A DNA stretch of 64,000 bases from an uncultured Lachnospiraceae bacterium (GCA_946558465.1 CAMNTM010000006.1:105097-169096); one strand, 5' to 3'. Shown: positions 26,451 through 35,720, counted from the stretch's first letter. Translations and numbers: made by a program. Notes: generated by a model not told the origin, from the sequence alone.

Positions 26451-27450
26451 CCTTTGTACCTCCTAGGTTTAATAATTTTTTTTGAATTCTAATATCATCA
26501 CCCGTCAGCCGAAGCATCGTATAGCTGCTGCTGATGCGGGAAAAGATTCTTTCTGAATAGATTGCTTTCAAGTCTTCCAATGCCAGATTTGTTGATATAA
26601 TCGTTGAATTTTTGCGCAGTATACGTTCATTTAAGCAGGTGAAAAGCTGAGAGACTGTAAATGCGTTGGGAAGCTCAGAACCCAAATCATCAACAATAAG
26701 TAAATCGCAGTTATAAATGTATTCACAATTTCCAGTTTCCTGAGAATCTTTTTTTCCAAACGTATTCTTTGCAAAAAGCTCGAAAAGCTGAGAGGCGGAG
26801 AAGTAGATAACGGAATAGGAACGCTCAATCAATTCCTTTGCTATACAATGGGAGAGGAAGGTTTTTCCAACTCCTGTATCTCCGTATAAAAGTATATTTG
26901 AAAATTCTGAAGAAAATGTATCTGTAAATTCCCGGCAGCTTTCCAGTGCAGTCGATACCGCTTCTTTAGAAGAGCGGCCTGTCAACGGGTCTATATGGTT
27001 TTCTGAATAATAGGCGAGGGAAAAGGTATTAAAGTTTTCCTCCTTCAGAATTCCACGCAGATTGGACTGAGCATACAGCAGATCAATGACGGCTCTTTGA
27101 AAACAGCGGCATTTTTCAGTACCGATATATCCGGTGTCCCGGCAGTCGGGACAGGTATAGACGGGCTCCAGATAATCGGAGGGAAGTCTTGAAGCTTTAA
27201 GAAGTCTGTATTTCTCCTCTGAAAGCCGGGATATATCTTCTCTCAACGAAGAAAGAGCAGATTCATCTCCGGCCAGAAGCCTGCGGGCCTTCTCAACACT
27301 GAGCGAAGAAATAGCATCATCAAGCTCTTTCAACTGTGGAATTCTGGAATACGCCTCCTTATAATGTCTGCGGAGAGTATACTCATTATCCAGCTGGCGT
27401 TTTTCATAGATACGCATCAGCTGGTCGTATTGGGAATTTGATAATGCCAT
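26437..27450 (-). CDS. dnaI: DnaI/DnaC-like helicase loader ATPase
   Basis: 337 residues. N-terminal helical region, then zinc-binding cysteines (CPDCRDTGYIGTEKCRC, about residues 105-120), then an AAA+ domain: Walker A LLYGDTGVGKTFLSH (near 188), Walker B LLIVDDLGSE, sensor-1 TIISTNLAL and an arginine at SERIFSRISS. It should load the replicative helicase. The neighbours, dnaD upstream and prs downstream, are on the same strand; dnaD-dnaI proximity is typical of Firmicutes. Confidence 0.9.
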   Translation of the reverse strand: MALSNSQYDQLMRIYEKRQLDNEYTLRRHYKEAYSRIPQLKELDDAISSLSVEKARRLLAGDESALSSLREDISRLSEEKYRLLKASRLPSDYLEPVYTCPDCRDTGYIGTEKCRCFQRAVIDLLYAQSNLRGILKEENFNTFSLAYYSENHIDPLTGRSSKEAVSTALESCREFTDTFSSEFSNILLYGDTGVGKTFLSHCIAKELIERSYSVIYFSASQLFELFAKNTFGKKDSQETGNCEYIYNCDLLIVDDLGSELPNAFTVSQLFTCLNERILRKNSTIISTNLALEDLKAIYSERIFSRISSSYTMLRLTGDDIRIQKKLLNLGGTKDVTP

Positions 27451-27512
27451 GAGATCAATATGCTCCTTTATTTAATAAATCTAAAATAATATCTTTAATA
27501 TTTGCGGATATT

Positions 27513-28532
27513 TTACTGTTGTATCAATTTTCTTTCTAAATCACTCATATTATAAGAGCGTCCTTCAAAATTATTGAATTTATTGCGGGACATAACAGGA
27601 CTTGAAGTCTGTTTTTTCCTTTTTTCTTTTTCCTTAAAATAATCTGCATCGATAAGGTCAATATCTTTTAGCTGCCGTACGTTCTTCTCCTTCCAGCTGC
27701 GGAGAATAGAATCCGTATAATCAAAGCTGGGCTGATGTATTGTGTTCATTGTTCGGCTGCATGCTTCAAGAATGATATCCAGTGAAAATCCATATTCATC
27801 ATTCCATTTTTTTATATAAACAGTCTCAGAGGCGGCCGGTGACCGCCCTTTAATACCGAAAGCGTTTAAGACAGAATAGCAGTTCCGGTTATACATTAAA
27901 GTACCGGCTTTTGCTTCATCCACAGTGGTAATTTTCCGCTCTGACCACGAAAGTGCTACCTTTTGAATATAATGTATACTTTTATGGCCGTTTTCGACGC
28001 AGTATTCTATCAGGTATTCTATTAGATCCGCAGACATCTGCAGAGTTTCATAAAAATATGTAATGGTATTGATGTCATTGGCGGACAGGGTTTTGCCAAG
28101 ATACTGCTCTGCAACAAATAAAAGCTCTTTAAACTCTTTACGGCTTTTATACTGCTGGAGGCTTGGTACTGCCGAAACAGAGGTCTTGTCCGGGTTCGGG
28201 CTGCAGCAAGATTCTAAAGCAGAAGCTCCAGTATCAGACATAGAAACAGGAGTGTATGTGTGCGAATCCGATTCACTTTCTGTTTCATACTCTAAAAGTC
28301 CCTGCTTTTTCCAGTAATTCAGCGCCCGCAGGACATCCTTTTCTGTGTGGTCAAGCAGATCTGCGATTTCAGATACTGTAAGAGGACTCTTCGTGCTGTC
28401 CACATGGCGCAGAAGAAGAAGATATACCTTTACGTATTCGCCGTTAGCTTTGGTCATATAACAATCTATAAATTCATTTTCAAGCAAAGTAGTGTTATTT
28501 TGTGCACGATTAGTAAGCGTTAAATTCTTCAT
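27513..28532 (-). CDS. DnaD-domain replication initiation protein
   Basis: 339 residues from ATG 28532, preceded by GAGGAGGA at 12 nt; an ATG at 28565 would add 11 residues but has no ribosome site. An N-terminal winged-helix region (VSEIADLLDHTEKDVLRALNYW) is followed by a DnaB/DnaD second domain with the YxxxIxxxW-type ending (DIILEACSRTMN ... YTDSILRSWKEKNV). It should act in helicase loading with the DnaI-like protein encoded downstream. Confidence 0.9.
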   Translation of the reverse strand: MKNLTLTNRAQNNTTLLENEFIDCYMTKANGEYVKVYLLLLRHVDSTKSPLTVSEIADLLDHTEKDVLRALNYWKKQGLLEYETESESDSHTYTPVSMSDTGASALESCCSPNPDKTSVSAVPSLQQYKSRKEFKELLFVAEQYLGKTLSANDINTITYFYETLQMSADLIEYLIEYCVENGHKSIHYIQKVALSWSERKITTVDEAKAGTLMYNRNCYSVLNAFGIKGRSPAASETVYIKKWNDEYGFSLDIILEACSRTMNTIHQPSFDYTDSILRSWKEKNVRQLKDIDLIDADYFKEKEKRKKQTSSPVMSRNKFNNFEGRSYNMSDLERKLIQQ

Positions 28533-28577
28533 AGATGCGCTTGTCCTCCTCAATATATTTCTCATATCGTAAAACCT

Positions 28578-28605
28578 ATTATAGCATTAGAAGGACAGGC
28601 AAAAA
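28578..28605 (-). promoter_or_regulatory. Weak predicted promoter of the dnaD-dnaI-prs operon
   Basis: Minus-strand TATAAT (28578-28583) with only a T-rich -35 at 16-17 nt. The DnaA-box cluster lies immediately upstream. Confidence 0.4.
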
Positions 28606-28635
28606 AGAAATTTCTGCATCAAAAATCATGTTTTT

Positions 28636-28667
28636 TGTGGATAAAATCATGTGGAAAATGTGGAAAA
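28636..28667 (-). promoter_or_regulatory. Cluster of three DnaA-box-like 9-mers
   Basis: On the minus strand: TTATCCACA (28636-28644, perfect consensus) and two directly adjacent TTTTCCACA (28650-28658 and 28659-28667). They occupy the gap between the murC stop (28668) and the dnaD promoter, about 50-90 nt upstream of its -10. Binding by DnaA is inferred from the match only. Confidence 0.6.
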
Positions 28668-30047
28668 TTATGCTTTTAACAGGTTTTCCCCAATATTTAC
28701 AACGTCTCCGGCTCCCATAGTTATCAACAGGTCTCCTTTTTGACAATGTCTGCGGCAGAAGCTCTCGATTTCGGAAAAGCTTTCAAAATAATAAGCATCA
28801 TTTCCTTTGTCCTTTAATGCGCCGGCAACATCCTTTGAAGACACTCCCAAAGTATCCGTTTCTCTTGCGGCATAGATGTCGGCGAGTATAATATGATCCG
28901 TATGCGATAAAGCCTCCACAAATTCGGTAAACAAAGCCTTTGTACGTGTGTAAGTATGAGGCTGGAAGATACACCAGATTTCTCGATGAGGATAATGTCT
29001 GGCGGAAGTCAATGTAGCAGTAATCTCTGTCGGATGATGCGCGTAGTCGTCGATTAATGTGGTTCCGTTAAATTCGCCTTTGTATTCAAAGCGGCGGTTT
29101 GTACCGGTAAATTCTTTGAGCCCCTTCTGAGATATTTCAACAGGAATATTCAGCTGATCTGCAACGGCCAGTGCAGCCAGTGCATTGGATACATTATGAT
29201 CGCCGTTGACAGACAGAGAAATGCGTGCCGTGAAAACGCCGTCCTTTATAAAGTCAAAGGAAGCTTCGCCCAACTGGTTGTGTGTAATGTTAAGTGCGCC
29301 ATAATTCATAGAGCTTCCAAAGCCATAGGTTACAACCTTGCAGGGCAGACCCTCAATGATCTCACGAAGGTTATCAATTTCACCGTTTATGACTAATATT
29401 CCGTCTTCCGGCAGAAGTCTGGCAAATTCCCGGAAGGAGTGACGGATATCATCTAGATCCTTAAAGAAATCCAGGTGGTCTTCATCTATATTTAAAATAA
29501 TGCTGATTTTAGGAAAGAAATGAAGGAAACTGTTTGTATATTCACAGGCTTCTGTTACAAATACTTCTGAACCGCCTACGCGGATGTTCCCCCCGATAGC
29601 TTTCAGAATACCGCCTACAGATATGGTAGGGTCGGTGTCTCCGGTAAGAAGGATGTGCGACAGCATAGAGGTGGTGGTAGTTTTTCCGTGAGTACCAGAT
29701 ACGGCAATCGGCATTTTGTAATTTGTCATAAGCTGTCCCAGAAGCTCTGCCCGGCTCAGCATAGGGAGCTCTTTTGCTTTGGCAGCCTGATATTCTTCAT
29801 TGTCGTCATGAATTGCTGCAGTATAAACAATAACGTCAATTCCAGAGATAATGTTAGAAGCTCTTTGTCCGTAAAAAACAACCGCGCCGGCTTGTTCCAG
29901 GCGCTTGGTAAGCGCTGATTCCTTATTGTCCGAGCCGGATACGGTAAAACCCTCTTTGAGGAGAATCTCGGCCAGACCGCTCATGCTGATGCCGCCGATA
30001 CCGATAAAATGTACATGTATAGGTTTTTTGAAATTAATTTTATACAT
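28668..30047 (-). CDS. murC: UDP-N-acetylmuramate--L-alanine ligase
   Basis: 459 residues, standard length. N-terminal UDP-binding loop HFIGIGGISMSGLAEILL, ATP loop SGTHGKTTTTSM (near residue 115), central EACEYTNSFLHF and NIDEDHLDFF, C-terminal DDYAHHPTEI. It adds L-alanine to UDP-MurNAc, the first peptide step of peptidoglycan synthesis. ATG 30047 follows AAGGAAGG. A promoter lies at 30096-30124. Confidence 0.97.
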   Translation of the reverse strand: MYKINFKKPIHVHFIGIGGISMSGLAEILLKEGFTVSGSDNKESALTKRLEQAGAVVFYGQRASNIISGIDVIVYTAAIHDDNEEYQAAKAKELPMLSRAELLGQLMTNYKMPIAVSGTHGKTTTTSMLSHILLTGDTDPTISVGGILKAIGGNIRVGGSEVFVTEACEYTNSFLHFFPKISIILNIDEDHLDFFKDLDDIRHSFREFARLLPEDGILVINGEIDNLREIIEGLPCKVVTYGFGSSMNYGALNITHNQLGEASFDFIKDGVFTARISLSVNGDHNVSNALAALAVADQLNIPVEISQKGLKEFTGTNRRFEYKGEFNGTTLIDDYAHHPTEITATLTSARHYPHREIWCIFQPHTYTRTKALFTEFVEALSHTDHIILADIYAARETDTLGVSSKDVAGALKDKGNDAYYFESFSEIESFCRRHCQKGDLLITMGAGDVVNIGENLLKA

Positions 30048-30095
30048 AAAAATACCTTCCTTACCTTGTGTATATGATAACTATTCTCTTCATAT

Positions 30096-30124
30096 ATTAT
30101 AAACATATATCCAAAAAAAACCAA
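30096..30124 (-). promoter_or_regulatory. Predicted sigma-A promoter of murC
   Basis: Minus strand TTGGTT-N17-TATAAT, about 50 nt upstream of the murC start. Confidence 0.6.
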
Positions 30125-30186
30125 CCTGAAATTTTTTGTTATATTTTCATAAAAAGTTAACAAAATATTCAATTTATTTGTAAAAT

Positions 30187-30218
30187 TTGTTCACTAATGG
30201 TAAAAACTGTGATATAAT
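30187..30218 (+). promoter_or_regulatory. Possible promoter of glgC
   Basis: TATAAT at 30213-30218 with a suboptimally spaced TTGTTC (20 nt). It is the only good -10 before the operon. Confidence 0.4.
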
Positions 30219-30250
30219 TATTATGCAGACTTATTAGAAGGAGTGATGAC

Positions 30251-31525
30251 ATGAGAAAAAAAGAAATGATAGCAATGCTGCTGGCGGGAGGACAAGGCAG
30301 CAGACTTGGTGTCCTTACGGCAAAAGTAGCTAAGCCGGCCGTTGCTTTTGGAGGGAAATACCGGATTATCGACTTCCCGCTGAGTAACTGTATTAATTCG
30401 GGAATTGATACTGTCGGAGTGCTTACGCAATATCAGCCGTTACGATTGAATACACATATAGGAATTGGAATTCCGTGGGATTTAGACCGTAATATTGGCG
30501 GGGTTACGATTCTTCCGCCGTATGAGAAGAGCGCTAACAGCGAGTGGTATACAGGTACAGCAAATGCCATCTATCAGAATCTGGATTATATGGAGACCTA
30601 CAATCCAGATTATGTATTGATTCTTTCCGGAGATCATATCTACAAGATGGATTATGAAGTGATGCTGGATTACCACAAGGAGAATCATGCTGATGTTACG
30701 ATTGCTGCCATGCCGGTTCCGATGGAGGAGGCAAGCCGTTTTGGAATTGTTGTTACCGACGGGGATGGCCAGATTACAGAATTTCAGGAGAAACCGCCCC
30801 AGCCGAGAAGCAACCTGGCGTCTATGGGTATCTATATCTTCAGCTGGCCGGTGCTCAGGGAAGCTTTGGTAGCACTTAAGGACGAGCCTGGATGTGATTT
30901 CGGAAAACATATTATTCCGTATTGTCATGAGAAGAGTGAGAGGCTGTTTGCATACGAGTATAATGGCTATTGGAAAGATGTAGGAACACTTGGCTCTTAT
31001 TGGGAAGCAAATATGGAGCTGATTGATATTATTCCGGAGTTTAATCTGTACGAAGAGTTTTGGAAGATTTATACGAACAGCGGAATCCTTCCGCCGCAGT
31101 ATATTTCGGGACAATCTGTTATTGAAAGAAGTATTATCGGCAATGGTTCTGAGGTTTATGGTCAGGTACATAACTGTATTATCGGCTCTGGTGTGACGAT
31201 AGGAGAGGGCGCCGTTGTCAGAGACTCTATTATTATGAAGGATGTAGTGATAGGAAATGGCTGTGTGATAGACAAGTCTATTATAGCGGAGAGCTGTAAG
31301 ATCGGCAGTAATGTTACGCTGGGAATCGGAAGCGACGTTCCTAATAAGCTGAAGCCGGCTATCTATTCATTCGGTCTTGTAACAATAGGTGAGAATTCTG
31401 TAATACCAGATGGTGTTCAGATTGGAAAGAATACTGCGATAAGCGGAGTTACTTCTAAGGAGGATTACCCGAACGGAGTGCTGGAAAGCGGAGAAACATT
31501 AATAAAGGCAGGTGAAGTGGCATGA
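30251..31525 (+). CDS. glgC: Glucose-1-phosphate adenylyltransferase, catalytic subunit
   Basis: 424 residues. Nucleotidyltransferase domain with [14 protein letters not shown] (ATP site), [28 protein letters not shown] and [12 protein letters not shown], followed by a left-handed beta helix (hexapeptide repeats, about 290-400). It makes ADP-glucose for glycogen synthesis. AAGGAG precedes the ATG. The stop overlaps the glgD start (ATGA). The pair forms the heteromeric enzyme typical of Firmicutes. Confidence 0.97.
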   Translation: MRKKEMIAMLLAGGQGSRLGVLTAKVAKPAVAFGGKYRIIDFPLSNCINSGIDTVGVLTQYQPLRLNTHIGIGIPWDLDRNIGGVTILPPYEKSANSEWYTGTANAIYQNLDYMETYNPDYVLILSGDHIYKMDYEVMLDYHKENHADVTIAAMPVPMEEASRFGIVVTDGDGQITEFQEKPPQPRSNLASMGIYIFSWPVLREALVALKDEPGCDFGKHIIPYCHEKSERLFAYEYNGYWKDVGTLGSYWEANMELIDIIPEFNLYEEFWKIYTNSGILPPQYISGQSVIERSIIGNGSEVYGQVHNCIIGSGVTIGEGAVVRDSIIMKDVVIGNGCVIDKSIIAESCKIGSNVTLGIGSDVPNKLKPAIYSFGLVTIGENSVIPDGVQIGKNTAISGVTSKEDYPNGVLESGETLIKAGEVA

Positions 31526-32640
31526 GAGCAGTAGGACTTATTTTAGCAGGTGGTAACAGCAACAAGATGCGGGAACTGACACACAGACGTGCCGTAGCGG
31601 CAATGCCGATTGCAGGAAGCTACAGAGCGATAGATTTCACACTCAGTAATATGTCGAATTCTCACGTTCAAAAGGTGGCTGTACTGACGCAGTATAATGC
31701 CCGTTCTTTGAATGAACATCTAAATTCTTCTAAATGGTGGGATTTTGGAAGAAAGCAGGGCGGACTTTATGTATTTACTCCTACGATAACTTTGGAGAAT
31801 GGCAATTGGTATAGAGGAACTGCAGATGCTATTTACCAGAATCTTGATTTTTTAAAGAAGTGTCATGAGCCTTATGTAATTGTTTCCTCCGGCGATGCTG
31901 TTTATAAGATGGATTATAATAAAGTATTAGAGTATCATATTGAGAAAAAGGCTGATATCACTGTTGTGTGTAAGGAGCTGGAGCCTGGTGAGGACGCAAG
32001 CCGTTTCGGCACAGTCAAGATGAATGATACTATGCGGATTGAAGAAATTGAAGAGAAGCCTATGGTAGCAAATTCTAATACAATCTCAACAGGAATTTAT
32101 ATTATCAGAAGAAGACTTTTGATTGACTTGATTGAGCACTGCGCAGAGGAAGAAAGACATGATTTTGTAACAGATATTCTTATCCGGTATAGGAATTTGA
32201 AAAAGATTTATGGCTATAAGATAAAAGACTACTGGAGCAATATATCGACTGTAGATGCTTACTATAAAACGAATATGGATTTTTTGAGGCCTGAGGTGAG
32301 AAGGTATTTCTTTAAGGAATATCCGGACATTTATTCTAAGGTAAGTGATCTGCCGCCGGCAAAGTATAATCCGGGAGCGACGGTAAAGAACAGTCTTGTT
32401 GCAAGCGGTTCTATCATTAATGGAACGGTAGAAGACTCTATCATTTTCAAAAAGGTATTTGTAGGAAATAATTGTGTAATTAAAAACTCCATCATCTTAA
32501 ATGACGTTTATCTGGGGGACAATACATATATAGAAAATTGTATTGTAGAAAGCCGTGATACAATCAGGGCGAATACACGTCATGTAGGTGAAAATGGCGT
32601 GAAAGTAGTAGTTGAAAAGAATGAGAGGTATGCACTATAG
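31522..32640 (+). CDS. glgD: Glucose-1-phosphate adenylyltransferase regulatory subunit
   Basis: 372 residues. GlgC-like fold with an altered ATP loop ([15 protein letters not shown] in place of GGQGSRL) and a [12 protein letters not shown] acidic site, then hexapeptide repeats. These changes fit the GlgD subunit, which raises GlgC activity rather than acting alone. It is translationally coupled to glgC. Confidence 0.95.
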   Translation: MRAVGLILAGGNSNKMRELTHRRAVAAMPIAGSYRAIDFTLSNMSNSHVQKVAVLTQYNARSLNEHLNSSKWWDFGRKQGGLYVFTPTITLENGNWYRGTADAIYQNLDFLKKCHEPYVIVSSGDAVYKMDYNKVLEYHIEKKADITVVCKELEPGEDASRFGTVKMNDTMRIEEIEEKPMVANSNTISTGIYIIRRRLLIDLIEHCAEEERHDFVTDILIRYRNLKKIYGYKIKDYWSNISTVDAYYKTNMDFLRPEVRRYFFKEYPDIYSKVSDLPPAKYNPGATVKNSLVASGSIINGTVEDSIIFKKVFVGNNCVIKNSIILNDVYLGDNTYIENCIVESRDTIRANTRHVGENGVKVVVEKNERYAL

Positions 32641-32673
32641 TGCGGCTTTTGAAAGAAAGGGGCGGCAGAAAAA

Positions 32674-32946
32674 ATGCAGATTACAGATGTACGTGTGCGT
32701 AAAGTGGCAAAGGAAGGTAAATTAAAAGCAGTAGTATCTATTACAATGGATGAAGAGTTTGTTGTACATGATATTAAAGTCATAGAAGGGGAAAAAGGAC
32801 TTTTCATTGCTATGCCAAGCAAAAAGGCTTTGGACGGAGAATATCGGGATATTGCACACCCGATTAACTCAGGGACCAGAGAACGCATTCAAGGTATCAT
32901 ACTTGGAAAGTATGAGGAAGTGCTGCGAGAAGAGCCGGAAGAATAA
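32674..32946 (+). CDS. spoVG: SpoVG regulator
   Basis: 90 residues, normal length. Starts [19 protein letters not shown] and contains the family block FIAMPSKK and [17 protein letters not shown]. SpoVG binds RNA and DNA and affects septation and sporulation in Firmicutes. It has a strong GAAAGGGG ribosome site and lies 33 nt after glgD. A REP-like palindrome starts 13 nt after its stop. Confidence 0.96.
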   Translation: MQITDVRVRKVAKEGKLKAVVSITMDEEFVVHDIKVIEGEKGLFIAMPSKKALDGEYRDIAHPINSGTRERIQGIILGKYEEVLREEPEE

Positions 32947-32958
32947 TCAATTGTAAAT

Positions 32959-33013
32959 GGGGACGGGGTAAAATGAGAAATACCCCGTCCCAGATTAAGT
33001 TTTGCCCTGTCCC
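32959..33013 (+). repeat. REP-like palindrome 7 with accessory arm
   Basis: Core 32959-32992, loop AAATGAGAAA, last arm base changed (CCCA). Accessory arm GCCCTGTCCC at 33004-33013, followed by a T run that carries the stop codon of the convergent pseudouridine synthase gene. Confidence 0.94.
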
Positions 33014-33016
33014 TTT

Positions 33017-33718
33017 TTAAAAAATTTTGAAACACATATGTTCATAGGTTTTCGGATGCCGGAATTCTAATTTGTATGCGCAGAGACATAAGTCCTGCTC
33101 TTTTTTGTGTGTATCAATTGAAGAATTATATTTTGTGTCGCCAATAATCGGACAGCCAATCCCGGCAAGCTGAACACGTATTTGGTGGTGGCGGCCGGTG
33201 TCAAGGCGAATGTCAAGTTCAGTTGTAGATGGGGACGGGGTAAAATGAGAAATACCCCGTCCCAGATTAAAAAAGCCCTGTCCCTTTTCCACTGTTTTGT
33301 AGTGTAAGCGGGCTAATTTTGAGCCTGGTATATTTTTCGAACAGATTTTGGAGGTGTTGGTCCGTGAATCTTTGACAAGATAATTTTCCAGAACCCCTTC
33401 TGTTTCCGTTGGTGTTCCATTTACGAGTGCACGGTAATATTTTCCAAATTCCTGATGCTGCAATTGGTGATTTAATTCTTTTGCAGCAGAGGGTGTTTTT
33501 GCGAATACAAGAATGCCTTTCACAGGCTGATCGAGGCGGTGAATTACAGCCAGATACGGTTCAGTTGACGTGCTGCAGGTCTGGCGGAGGTGATTTTTTA
33601 ATAAACTGACCATATCAGGACAATTTATTTTGCTACATTGTGTTGCAATTTTAGCTGGTTTTAGGCACACGAGAATGTCATGATCCTCGTAAAACACTTG
33701 TAAATTGGGGGTTTTCAT
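33017..33718 (-). CDS. RluA-family pseudouridine synthase carrying an in-frame REP insertion
   Basis: 233 residues. Catalytic motif HRLDQPVKGILVFAKT (Asp near residue 63), MVSLLKNHLRQ, then LDIRLDTGRHHQIRVQLAGIG and GDTKYNSS, as in RluA/RluD-type enzymes that modify uridines in rRNA or tRNA. Between YKTVEK and TTELDI lie about 20 extra residues (near 143-163, GQGFFNLGRGISHF and TPSPS) translated from REP-like palindrome 8. The frame stays open through the insertion, and the site falls in a loop before a conserved strand, so the enzyme may still work. No S4 domain is present. Confidence 0.88.
   Translation of the reverse strand: MKTPNLQVFYEDHDILVCLKPAKIATQCSKINCPDMVSLLKNHLRQTCSTSTEPYLAVIHRLDQPVKGILVFAKTPSAAKELNHQLQHQEFGKYYRALVNGTPTETEGVLENYLVKDSRTNTSKICSKNIPGSKLARLHYKTVEKGQGFFNLGRGISHFTPSPSTTELDIRLDTGRHHQIRVQLAGIGCPIIGDTKYNSSIDTHKKEQDLCLCAYKLEFRHPKTYEHMCFKIF
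33231..33284 (+). repeat. REP-like palindrome 8 with accessory arm, inside a coding region
   Basis: Core 33231-33264 with loop AAATGAGAAA; accessory arm GCCCTGTCCC at 33275-33284. It is nearly identical to copies 7, 9 and 12 but lies wholly within the pseudouridine synthase gene and is read in frame on the opposite strand. Confidence 0.95.
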
Positions 33719-33808
33719 GTAATTGCTCCTGTTTTTCTACTATTTTTTTTATTTAAACATAATAAAGAAAAATGTGCAATATGTAAAAATTTGTGTTATA
33801 ATAAAGTT

Positions 33809-33903
33809 GCCCAACATAAGGTCGGAAAGGCCACGTCGTTGGAAAGTTCTTTTCCAGTTCTATCTGGTTAAGCGGGAAATTTGGGGAGAATTTCCCGCTT
33901 TGT
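33809..33903 (+). ncRNA. Unassigned small structured RNA
   Basis: An extended -10 (TGT-TATAAT, 33794-33802) would start a transcript near 33809. It could form hairpins GTTG/CAAC-type, GGTC/GGCC (about 33821-33833) and TGGAAA/TTTCCA (about 33840-33856), and ends in a 12-bp stem AAGCGGGAAATT/AATTTCCCGCTT (about 33870-33900) with a short T-rich tail. No reading frame with a ribosome site is present. I could not match it to SRP, 6S, tmRNA or a known riboswitch. Confidence 0.5.
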
Positions 33904-33904
33904 C

Positions 33905-33933
33905 TTGACAAACATTTTTCCATAGATTAAAAT
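33905..33933 (+). promoter_or_regulatory. Sigma-A promoter of the proS T-box transcript
   Basis: TTGACA-N17-TAAAAT, an almost perfect consensus, just after the preceding RNA's terminator and about 20 nt before the T-box leader. Confidence 0.8.
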
Positions 33934-33956
33934 TACGGTTAATTCCATTATATATT

Positions 33957-34186
33957 CAGCAATGAAGAGGAATAGTATATGTAAGCGAGCACCAGAGAAG
34001 GAATTATATGGTGAAAGATTCCTGCTTAGAACTGCATAGAACCCGCCTCGGAGCTGCCGTATGAGAGTACGGCGATTTACCGGCGTTAACGGTTAATGAG
34101 AGAACTGCAGGATAATTGTAGTTAATTAGGGTGGTACCGCCGAGCTTTTCGGTCCCTTTTAGGGAGTGAAGGGTCCGGCGTTTTGT
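33957..34186 (+). promoter_or_regulatory. T-box riboswitch leader for proS
   Basis: The hallmark AGGGTGGTACCGCC is at 34128-34141; its TGGT should pair with the NCCA end of uncharged tRNA. The 5' part folds as a long Stem I (from about 33961 to 34060), with Pro codons CCC or CCG exposed in TAGAACCCGCC (34037-34047) as the specifier. A competing terminator (34139-34186) ends in GGCGTTTT. Uncharged tRNA-Pro should favour read-through into proS. Confidence 0.88.
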
Positions 34187-34277
34187 CTGCATTCATTTAT
34201 TGTGGCTGCAGCATATATACTCCCGGTAATTATATTTGCAGGAAGCATTTTCTGACAATGGGAAAAGGAGAAAAACA

Positions 34278-35720
34278 ATGGCAAAGGAAAAGAAGTTAGT
34301 AAAGAATATCACGTCACGTGACGAAAATTTTGCACAGTGGTATACGGATGTTGTCCGTGAGGCAGAGCTGTGTGATTATTCCAGTGTAAAAGGGTGTCTA
34401 AATTATCTGCCGAATGGTTATGCAATCTGGGAACTGATTCAGGCTGATCTGGACAGAAGATTTAAAGAAACAGGGGTTGAAAATGTATCTCTTCCCCTTT
34501 TAATCCCGGAAAGTCTTCTGGAGAAAGAAGCGGATCATATCGAAGGATTTGCGCCGGAAGTCGCATGGGTAACGCATGGCGGCATGGAGAGACTTCAAGA
34601 GAGATTCTGCATTAGACCTACATCTGAGACATTGTTCTGTGATTTGTGGGCAAAGTCGGTCCGCTCATATAGAGATTTGCCAAAAGTATGGAATCAATGG
34701 AATTCTGTGCTCCGCTGGGAGAAGACGACGAGACCGTTTCTCCGTTCCAGAGAATTTTTGTGGCAGGAGGGACATACGATCCATGCTACTTATGAGGAAG
34801 CAGAAGCACGTACGATTCAGATGTTCCATGTATATGAGGACTGCTATAGAGAGACATTGGCAATTCCATTTGTTTCCGGCAGAAAGGCAGAGCATGAGAA
34901 GTTTGCCGGTGCGCAGGATACTTATACGGTTGAGGCACTGATGCATGACGGAAAAGCACTTCAGTCTGCTACAAGTCATTTCTTCGGAAGCGGCTTTCCA
35001 GATGCATTTGGTATTAAATATATTGATAAGGACAATCAGCTAAAGAGTGTATACGAGACATCGTGGGGCTGGTCCACCAGAAGTATCGGTGGCCTAATAA
35101 TGGTTCATGGTGATGACGACGGATTGGTGCTTCCGCCTCATGTGGCACCGGTAGAATGCCGGGTTATTCCGATTGCACAGCATAAGGAAGGCGTTCTTGA
35201 TAAGGCGTATGCGCTTTTAGATGAGCTTAAAAAAGCGGGCTACCGTGTGAAAATTGACGATTCAGATAAGAGTCCGGGATGGAAATTCTCCGAGCAGGAG
35301 ATTCTTGGAATTCCTACACGTATTGAAATTGGCCCGAAGGATATTGAGAATAATCAAGTGGTCGTTGTACGTCGTGATAATCGAGAGAAAATTGTTGTCC
35401 CAATGAATGAAATTGCAGTGAGGCTGCGTGATATTCTGGAGACTGTTCAGAAGGATATGTATCATAGAGCCGAAGAGTTCCTTAACTCACATATTGATAC
35501 AGCTGTTACGATGGACGAAATGGCAGAAAAATTCAAACAGAATCGTGGATTTGTAAAGGCCTGCTGGTGCGGAGATCCAGAGTGTGAGGGAGAAGTAAAA
35601 TATGTAACAGGAGGCGCGGCAACCCGATGCCTTATCGAGGACGAAGATATGATTTCGGATAAATGTATATGGTGCGGAAAACCGGCTAAGCATATGGCTT
35701 ATTGGGGGAAATCTTATTAA
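34278..35720 (+). CDS. proS: Proline--tRNA ligase, short (archaeal/eukaryote-like) type
   Basis: 480 residues from ATG 34278 (AAAGGAG at 7 nt); an earlier in-frame start has no ribosome site. Class II core with RPTSETLFCDLWAKSV, motif 2 RWEKTTRPFLRSREFLWQEGH and motif 3 STRSIGGLIMVHGD, an anticodon domain, and a C-terminal zinc-like domain with CWCGDPECEG and CIWCGKPA. The absence of an editing insert and the length mark the ProS type 3. Regulated by the T-box upstream. A REP-like palindrome begins 13 nt after the stop. Confidence 0.96.
   Translation: MAKEKKLVKNITSRDENFAQWYTDVVREAELCDYSSVKGCLNYLPNGYAIWELIQADLDRRFKETGVENVSLPLLIPESLLEKEADHIEGFAPEVAWVTHGGMERLQERFCIRPTSETLFCDLWAKSVRSYRDLPKVWNQWNSVLRWEKTTRPFLRSREFLWQEGHTIHATYEEAEARTIQMFHVYEDCYRETLAIPFVSGRKAEHEKFAGAQDTYTVEALMHDGKALQSATSHFFGSGFPDAFGIKYIDKDNQLKSVYETSWGWSTRSIGGLIMVHGDDDGLVLPPHVAPVECRVIPIAQHKEGVLDKAYALLDELKKAGYRVKIDDSDKSPGWKFSEQEILGIPTRIEIGPKDIENNQVVVVRRDNREKIVVPMNEIAVRLRDILETVQKDMYHRAEEFLNSHIDTAVTMDEMAEKFKQNRGFVKACWCGDPECEGEVKYVTGGAATRCLIEDEDMISDKCIWCGKPAKHMAYWGKSY

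Noticed and set aside
33809..33903. SRP RNA, 6S RNA or tmRNA for the small transcript
   Set aside because: The SRP tetraloop motif, the long 6S bubble and tmRNA ends are absent; the transcript is also too short for 6S or tmRNA.
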